8,018 nt of DNA from Blastocatellia bacterium (GTDB lineage Bacteria; Acidobacteriota; Blastocatellia; Pyrinomonadales; Pyrinomonadaceae), in NCBI GenBank assembly GCA_003175865.1, contig PSRF01000220.1, positions 1-8,018 of the forward strand. Direction: 5' to 3'. The notes under the pieces are model-generated. The model was given only the letters and a program-made list of their open reading frames with translations, did not search any database and had not been told where the DNA came from. Below, piece after piece: positions 4,744 through 8,018 of the stretch. The position numbers and the translations under genes are program-made. Position 1 is the first letter of the stretch. Each line of letters begins with the position of its first letter.

Positions 4744-5190
4744 ATGGCAAACACAAATAGAGCAATAGTTAGAACAGCTATCCACCAACGAATTCGTCGC
4801 AAGGTTAAGGGTAGTACTGAAAAACCGAGGCTCGCGATTTATCGTAGCTTGAACCACATCTACGCCCAGGTCATTGATGACCTCAGTGGAAAGACGTTGG
4901 TATCGGCCTCTACTACAGAGAAAGATCTTCGCGGGACAACAGGTGGAAACCTGGAAGCAGCGCGGCTAGTGGGGAAGACTGTAGCTGAACGAGCGCTCGC
5001 AAAGGGAATCGAACAAGTTGTGTTTGATCGAGGTGGTTACCTTTATCACGGTCGCATCAAGGCATTGACCGACGCTGCTCGAGCGGCTGGCTTGAACAAG
5101 AATGAAGCTGCAGGGAAGGACGACGGTGCAGCACAACCTGAACCGGAACAGACAACCGAAAAGAAAGCTCGTAAGAAAAGCAAAGCATAG
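4744..5190 (+). CDS. rplR: 50S ribosomal protein L18 with C-terminal lysine-rich tail
   Basis: L18 binds 5S rRNA and helps attach it to 23S rRNA in the central protuberance. The core shows [20 protein letters not shown] (27–46), [14 protein letters not shown] (51–64), the helix [17 protein letters not shown] (73–89) and the near-terminal [20 protein letters not shown] (92–111). In most bacteria the protein ends within a few residues of AAREAGLxF, at about 117–122. Here 148 residues are encoded, with an extra tail at about 118–148. The tail is first acidic and polar (Glu, Asp, Gln, Pro) and then strongly basic (KKARKKSKA), presumably disordered. The ATG at 4744 follows GAGGAG (4736–4741) at a very short spacing. 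The stop TAG is 2 nt before rpsE, so the tail DNA also forms the rpsE ribosome-binding region. Confidence 0.96.
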   Translation: MANTNRAIVRTAIHQRIRRKVKGSTEKPRLAIYRSLNHIYAQVIDDLSGKTLVSASTTEKDLRGTTGGNLEAARLVGKTVAERALAKGIEQVVFDRGGYLYHGRIKALTDAARAAGLNKNEAAGKDDGAAQPEPEQTTEKKARKKSKA

Positions 5191-5192
5191 TT

Positions 5193-5699
5193 ATGAGACA
5201 ACCCAAGCAACGTATTCCCGCACAGGGACTGGATCTTAAGGACCAGGTTATTTCGATTAATCGTGTCACTAAAGTGGTGAAGGGCGGCAAGAATTTGTCA
5301 TTTGCCGCACTCGTTGTAGTTGGTGATGAAGGTGGACACGTTGGTTTCGGTACTGGCAAGGCTCGTGAAGTTCCGCTGGCGATCAAGAAGGGAATTGAAT
5401 CCGCCAAAAAGAACTTGATTCGTGTGCCACTTATCAATAACACGTTGCCACATCAGTTGATTGGTGAATACGGTGCCGGCAGGGTTCTAGTTAAGCCAGC
5501 TTCTGAAGGTACAGGCGTAATCGCAGGGGGTGCGGTTCGTGCGGTGATGCAGGCAGTTGGTGTCAAAGACGTTCGTACCAAGGTGCTCGGATCAACGAAC
5601 CCGCACAATGTTGTGCGTGCAACGTTCGATGCGTTGTTGCGTATGAAAGATCCGATGGAGTTGGCCCGCTTGCGCGGTAAACAAGTTGAAGAGATGTAG
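5193..5699 (+). CDS. rpsE: 30S ribosomal protein S5
   Basis: S5 lies at the mRNA entry channel with S3 and S4 and influences decoding accuracy. The N-terminal double-stranded-RNA-binding-like domain carries the family signature from [15 protein letters not shown] (31–45) through [16 protein letters not shown] (51–66). The C-terminal domain has [21 protein letters not shown] (96–116) and the helix ending [17 protein letters not shown]. The loop [10 protein letters not shown] (23–32) is where spectinomycin-resistance substitutions map in E. coli. It keeps the wild-type-like basic and glycine residues, so nothing suggests resistance. Length is 168 (167 in E. coli). The ATG at 5193 is 2 nt after the rplR stop and has no clear Shine-Dalgarno (only A/G-rich lysine codons upstream), so translation probably depends on coupling to rplR. 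Confidence 0.98.
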   Translation: MRQPKQRIPAQGLDLKDQVISINRVTKVVKGGKNLSFAALVVVGDEGGHVGFGTGKAREVPLAIKKGIESAKKNLIRVPLINNTLPHQLIGEYGAGRVLVKPASEGTGVIAGGAVRAVMQAVGVKDVRTKVLGSTNPHNVVRATFDALLRMKDPMELARLRGKQVEEM

Positions 5700-5733
5700 T
5701 CACGTTTAAGTGCGTCAATGACTGTGAGGGTTT

Positions 5734-5946
5734 ATGCCAGGTAAGGCAAAAGCGAACACGACGGCTGACAAGGCCACTATCAAAATTCAATATTATCGAA
5801 GCTTCATCGCAGCTCCGAAATCGCACAAAGAGATCGTGCGCAGTCTTGGTCTGCGAAAGCTTAACCAGGTAGTTGAACGTCCTGATAACGATTCAATGCG
5901 CGGTGCGGTCAATAAAGTTCCTCATCTTTTGAGGATCGTTGAATAG
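5734..5946 (+). CDS. rpmD: 50S ribosomal protein L30 with short N-terminal extension
   Basis: L30 is a small α/β protein of the large subunit and is absent from some bacterial lineages. The core starts at about residue 14 (ATIKIQYYRSFIAAPKSHKE, 14–33). The remainder follows the family pattern: SLGLRKLNQVVERPD (37–51), the gap, then GAVNKVPHLLRIVE (57–70). Length is 70, against about 58–62 usually. The extra 10–12 N-terminal residues are lysine-, alanine- and threonine-rich. The ATG at 5734 has GAGGG (5726–5730) with a short 3-nt spacer. I see no plausible later ATG before the core, so the extension appears real. It lies between rpsE and rplO as in the canonical spc operon. Confidence 0.94.
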   Translation: MPGKAKANTTADKATIKIQYYRSFIAAPKSHKEIVRSLGLRKLNQVVERPDNDSMRGAVNKVPHLLRIVE

Positions 5947-5974
5947 TCTCCGTGCAGTAAACTGAGAAACAGAT

Positions 5975-5978
5975 GGAG
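5975..5978 (+). promoter_or_regulatory. Shine-Dalgarno deciding the rplO start
   Basis: GGAG lies 3 nt before the ATG at 5982 and 6 nt before the in-frame ATG at 5985. The 6-nt spacing is nearer the usual optimum, which favours 5985. The two choices differ by one methionine only. Confidence 0.55.
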
Positions 5979-5984
5979 TAGATG

Positions 5985-6440
5985 ATGGCTATCAGTCTTA
6001 ACAGCCTGAGACCTGCAAAAGGTTCAACTCACAAGAAGAAGCGAGTAGGTCGAGGACCAGGCTCTGGACTTGGGAAAACGGCTGGACGAGGAGAAAAGGG
6101 TCAAAAGTCGCGTTCAGGTTATTCGCGCAAGGTCGGCTTTGAGGGAGGGCAGATGCCACTTCATCGCCGGTTGCCGAAACGCGGTTTCACGAATATCTTC
6201 AAGAAGCAGTGGCTGGAGATCAGCCTGGGGGCGTTGGACAAACACTTCGCTGCCAACGATGAGATCACTCCAGAAGTGCTGCACGACAAAGGCCTGATTA
6301 AGAAAGCCAAGCACGACGTGGTCGTCCTCGGAAACGGGGAAGTTTCAAAACCATTGCGTGTCTCGGCACATCGTTTTACTAAGAGTGCTCGCGAAAAGAT
6401 CGAAAAAGCAGGCGGAGCGATAGTAGAAATCGCCAGTTAG
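5985..6440 (+). CDS. rplO: 50S ribosomal protein L15
   Basis: L15 binds 23S rRNA with a long, basic, glycine-rich N-terminal extension that threads into the subunit, and joins late in assembly. The protein (151 residues from 5985; 144 in E. coli) begins with a [20 protein letters not shown] segment. The conserved [20 protein letters not shown] (24–43) follows, then [18 protein letters not shown]. The C-terminal signature is around [20 protein letters not shown], ending KAGGAIVEI. Two tandem ATGs, 5982 and 5985, are both possible. I chose 5985 because GGAG (5975–5978) is 6 nt away from it but only 3 nt from 5982. It precedes secY by 28 nt, as in most bacteria. Confidence 0.96.
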   Translation: MAISLNSLRPAKGSTHKKKRVGRGPGSGLGKTAGRGEKGQKSRSGYSRKVGFEGGQMPLHRRLPKRGFTNIFKKQWLEISLGALDKHFAANDEITPEVLHDKGLIKKAKHDVVVLGNGEVSKPLRVSAHRFTKSAREKIEKAGGAIVEIAS

Positions 6441-6468
6441 TTCGGAATCTGCATCAAGAAGGGTTCCT

Positions 6469-7887
6469 ATGGAAAAGTTTCTAGCAGCCGTTCGCAATAT
6501 GTTCAATGTGCCGGATTTGCGCCGGCGCATTTTCTTTACACTGGGTTTACTTGCAGTCTATAGATTCGGCGCTCACGTCGGAGCTCCGGGTATCAACAAA
6601 GAACGGCTGGATCTTGTCTGGCGTGACGTTGCCGGAACTCTGCTTGGAGTGTTGGACCTGTTTTCTGGTGGAAACTTCCGCACGATTTCAGTTTTCGCTC
6701 TAGGTGTCACTCCATACATCACGGCTTCGATCATTCTGCAGTTGATGACCGTGGTGTCGCCGCAGTTGAAGAAGTTGCAGGAAGAAGGCGAGATGGGGCG
6801 TCAGAAGATCAATCAATGGACGCGTTATTTAACCGTCGGTCTCGCCGGCGTTCAGACGTCCTTTGTTGCTCACTGGTTACAGGTAAATGGGGTGGGCGCT
6901 CCAACGTGGGGATTCCTTTTTACAACCGTACTCACGTTAACCACCGGGACAATGTTTGTCATGTGGTTAGGTGAGCAAATCACCGACCGCGGCGTTGGCA
7001 ATGGCATTTCGCTGCTAATTTTCGCAGGTATCGTGATTGGGCTGCCTCGAGGCGTTCTGCAGGTTTACGAACGTGTACGCGGCGGAGACACGATGGAAGT
7101 GATTGGCGTCTTTGCACTCGTCATCGCACTTATTGCGATCATCGCATTCATCGTTTTTGTGGAGGCCGCGCGGCGAAAGATTCCCGTCAGTTATGCCAAG
7201 CGACATGTTGGCCGTCAGTTAGTAGGTGGTCAGCAAACGACGATGCCGTTGAAAATAAACATGGGCGGCGTCATTCCAGTGATCTTTGCCTCATCGGTTT
7301 TGTCGATGCCGCAGAGTCTGTTTGCTGCGTTTCCGCCCGATCAAAATAAGTTGGACACAGCCTGGGGCAAAGTTTGGACGTTCTTCCAAACTTTCCACGC
7401 GAGTGATCCTTATTACGAGTTGATCTTTTTGAGCCTGATCGTCTTCTTCACGTTTTTCTATGTATCAATTGTTTTCAACGTTGAGGAAGTGGCCGACAAC
7501 CTGCGTAAGCATGGCGGCTTCATGCCAGGTATTAGACCAGGACGAGCCACTGCGGAATATCTGAATACGATCCTGACAAGGTTGACGACAGTCGGGGCTG
7601 TCTATCTCGCTGTCGTTGCGTTCATCCCGCAGTTCATGTTGAGTGGCTTTAAGGTCGCGCGACTCCCGTTGATTGGAAATTGGTTAGACTCGTTTATCAG
7701 TACGACTCCGGGCTTGTCGTGGATCCCTACGGGAATGGGTTATCAGTTCTATTTTGGCGGAACATCGCTGCTGATTTTAGTCGGAGTCGCGATGGACACG
7801 GTTGCGCAGGTTGAGGCGCAACTGGTGATGAGAAATTACGAAGGTTTTCTGGGCAGTGGTGGAAGGTTGCGTGGAAGGCGTGCCTGA
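6469..7887 (+). CDS. secY: Preprotein translocase subunit SecY
   Basis: SecY is the ten-helix channel of the SecYEG translocon, moving unfolded proteins across or into the cytoplasmic membrane with SecA or the ribosome. The plug region (about 60–75) is followed by signature 1, [19 protein letters not shown] (73–91). Signature 2 is [20 protein letters not shown] (166–185). Cytosolic loop C4 holds [11 protein letters not shown] (235–245). Loop C5 holds [15 protein letters not shown] (351–365), with the arginine needed for SecA function. Hydrophobic segments lie at about 20–35, 75–95, 120–138, 149–168, 178–195, 210–232, 264–284, 316–337, 372–391 and 429–447. Length is 472 versus 443 in E. coli. 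Most of the excess lies between IPQFM (386–390) and FYFGGTSLL (427–435). The ATG at 6469 has AAGG (6459–6462) at 6 nt. Stop TGA. Confidence 0.98.
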   Translation: MEKFLAAVRNMFNVPDLRRRIFFTLGLLAVYRFGAHVGAPGINKERLDLVWRDVAGTLLGVLDLFSGGNFRTISVFALGVTPYITASIILQLMTVVSPQLKKLQEEGEMGRQKINQWTRYLTVGLAGVQTSFVAHWLQVNGVGAPTWGFLFTTVLTLTTGTMFVMWLGEQITDRGVGNGISLLIFAGIVIGLPRGVLQVYERVRGGDTMEVIGVFALVIALIAIIAFIVFVEAARRKIPVSYAKRHVGRQLVGGQQTTMPLKINMGGVIPVIFASSVLSMPQSLFAAFPPDQNKLDTAWGKVWTFFQTFHASDPYYELIFLSLIVFFTFFYVSIVFNVEEVADNLRKHGGFMPGIRPGRATAEYLNTILTRLTTVGAVYLAVVAFIPQFMLSGFKVARLPLIGNWLDSFISTTPGLSWIPTGMGYQFYFGGTSLLILVGVAMDTVAQVEAQLVMRNYEGFLGSGGRLRGRRA

Positions 7888-7944
7888 TCTACCGCCGCTC
7901 GTAGCATAACGTCAACCTCGAGGATCGCAAGACATCGATTGAGT

Positions 7945-8018
7945 ATGTACAAGATCATCGTGCTGATGGGAGCGCCTGGTGCTGGCAAAGGTACGCAGGC
8001 GCGTTTGCTTCAAGAGCG
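7945..8018 (+). CDS. adk: Adenylate kinase, 5' end only
   Basis: Adenylate kinase interconverts ATP + AMP and 2 ADP in the cytosol. Only 24 complete codons are in the window. They read [20 protein letters not shown] and then LLQE, which contains the P-loop GAPGAGKGT at residues 9–17 of the family (GxPGxGKGT) after a hydrophobic first strand. Its place directly after secY is the common bacterial arrangement. The ATG at 7945 gives the expected N-terminus. A TTG at 7939 is in frame and would add two residues. No convincing Shine-Dalgarno lies at normal distance; GAGGA at 7920–7924 is about 20 nt away. The gene continues past the right edge, so the AMP-binding and lid regions are not seen. Confidence 0.93.
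   Translation, partial: MYKIIVLMGAPGAGKGTQARLLQE

Noticed and set aside
5215..5290. Spectinomycin-resistance change in S5
   Set aside because: The loop [10 protein letters not shown] keeps the residues typical of sensitive proteins; a Ser-to-Thr type difference is common natural variation.
5057..5443. 128-codon minus-strand frame across the rplR–rpsE junction
   Set aside because: It is antisense to two confirmed genes with no recognisable domain; low-complexity translation of the complementary lysine-rich DNA explains it.
7888..7944. Promoter or terminator between secY and adk
   Set aside because: The 57-nt gap shows no convincing −35/−10 pair and no stem with T-tract; read-through to adk is the simpler view.

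Overview
The window is a segment of the bacterial S10–spc ribosomal-protein gene cluster. All genes are on the + strand, in the classical order rpsC–rplP–rpmC–rpsQ | rplN–rplX–rplE–rpsN–rpsH–rplF–rplR–rpsE–rpmD–rplO–secY–adk. Every gene is identifiable from family-conserved motifs. Fifteen are complete. The sixteenth, adk, starts at 7945 and runs off the right edge after 24 codons, ending just past its P-loop. I see no promoter, intrinsic terminator, tRNA, mobile element or CRISPR. Transcription probably enters from upstream (rpsJ…rplV side) and continues past adk.

Region by region: 1–1886 is the distal half of the S10 block (S3, L16, L29, S17). 1887–1952 is the junction to the spc block and holds an elaborate near-palindromic hairpin just before the rplN ribosome-binding site. 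1953–3245 carries L14, L24 and L5, with a perfect 7-bp hairpin between L24 and L5. 3246–4743 carries the zinc-type S14, S8 and L6, separated by unusually long gaps (78–99 nt). 4744–6440 carries L18, S5, L30 and L15 more tightly packed. 6469–7887 is secY, followed by the adk start. The products are 30S proteins (S3, S17, S14, S8, S5), 50S proteins (L16, L29, L14, L24, L5, L6, L18, L30, L15), the SecYEG channel subunit and the nucleotide-energy enzyme adenylate kinase. Co-expression couples ribosome assembly to membrane-protein export.

The non-routine feature is a family of degenerate 7-nt tandem repeats. Its core is GATT plus three variable bases (or the reverse complement, three bases plus AATC). 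They fill four long spc-block gaps (rplE–rpsN, rpsN–rpsH, rpsH–rplF, rplF–rplR) and the rpsC–rplP gap. A related short array lies just before rpsC. Most have a forward block followed by an inverted block, so the mRNA could fold into long imperfect hairpins between cistrons, sometimes reaching into the start region of the next gene. The other gaps lack them.

Organism: a Gram-negative-like, mid-GC, probably environmental bacterium. Clues are a C+ (zinc) S14, L30 present, ~10 extra residues in L6, a long lysine-rich tail on L18, a long SecY TM9–TM10 loop, frequent TAG stops (9 of 15) and heptamer-filled intergenic gaps. My best guess is Acidobacteriota (Blastocatellia-like). This rests on general impression, not on a search, and is low to moderate confidence.
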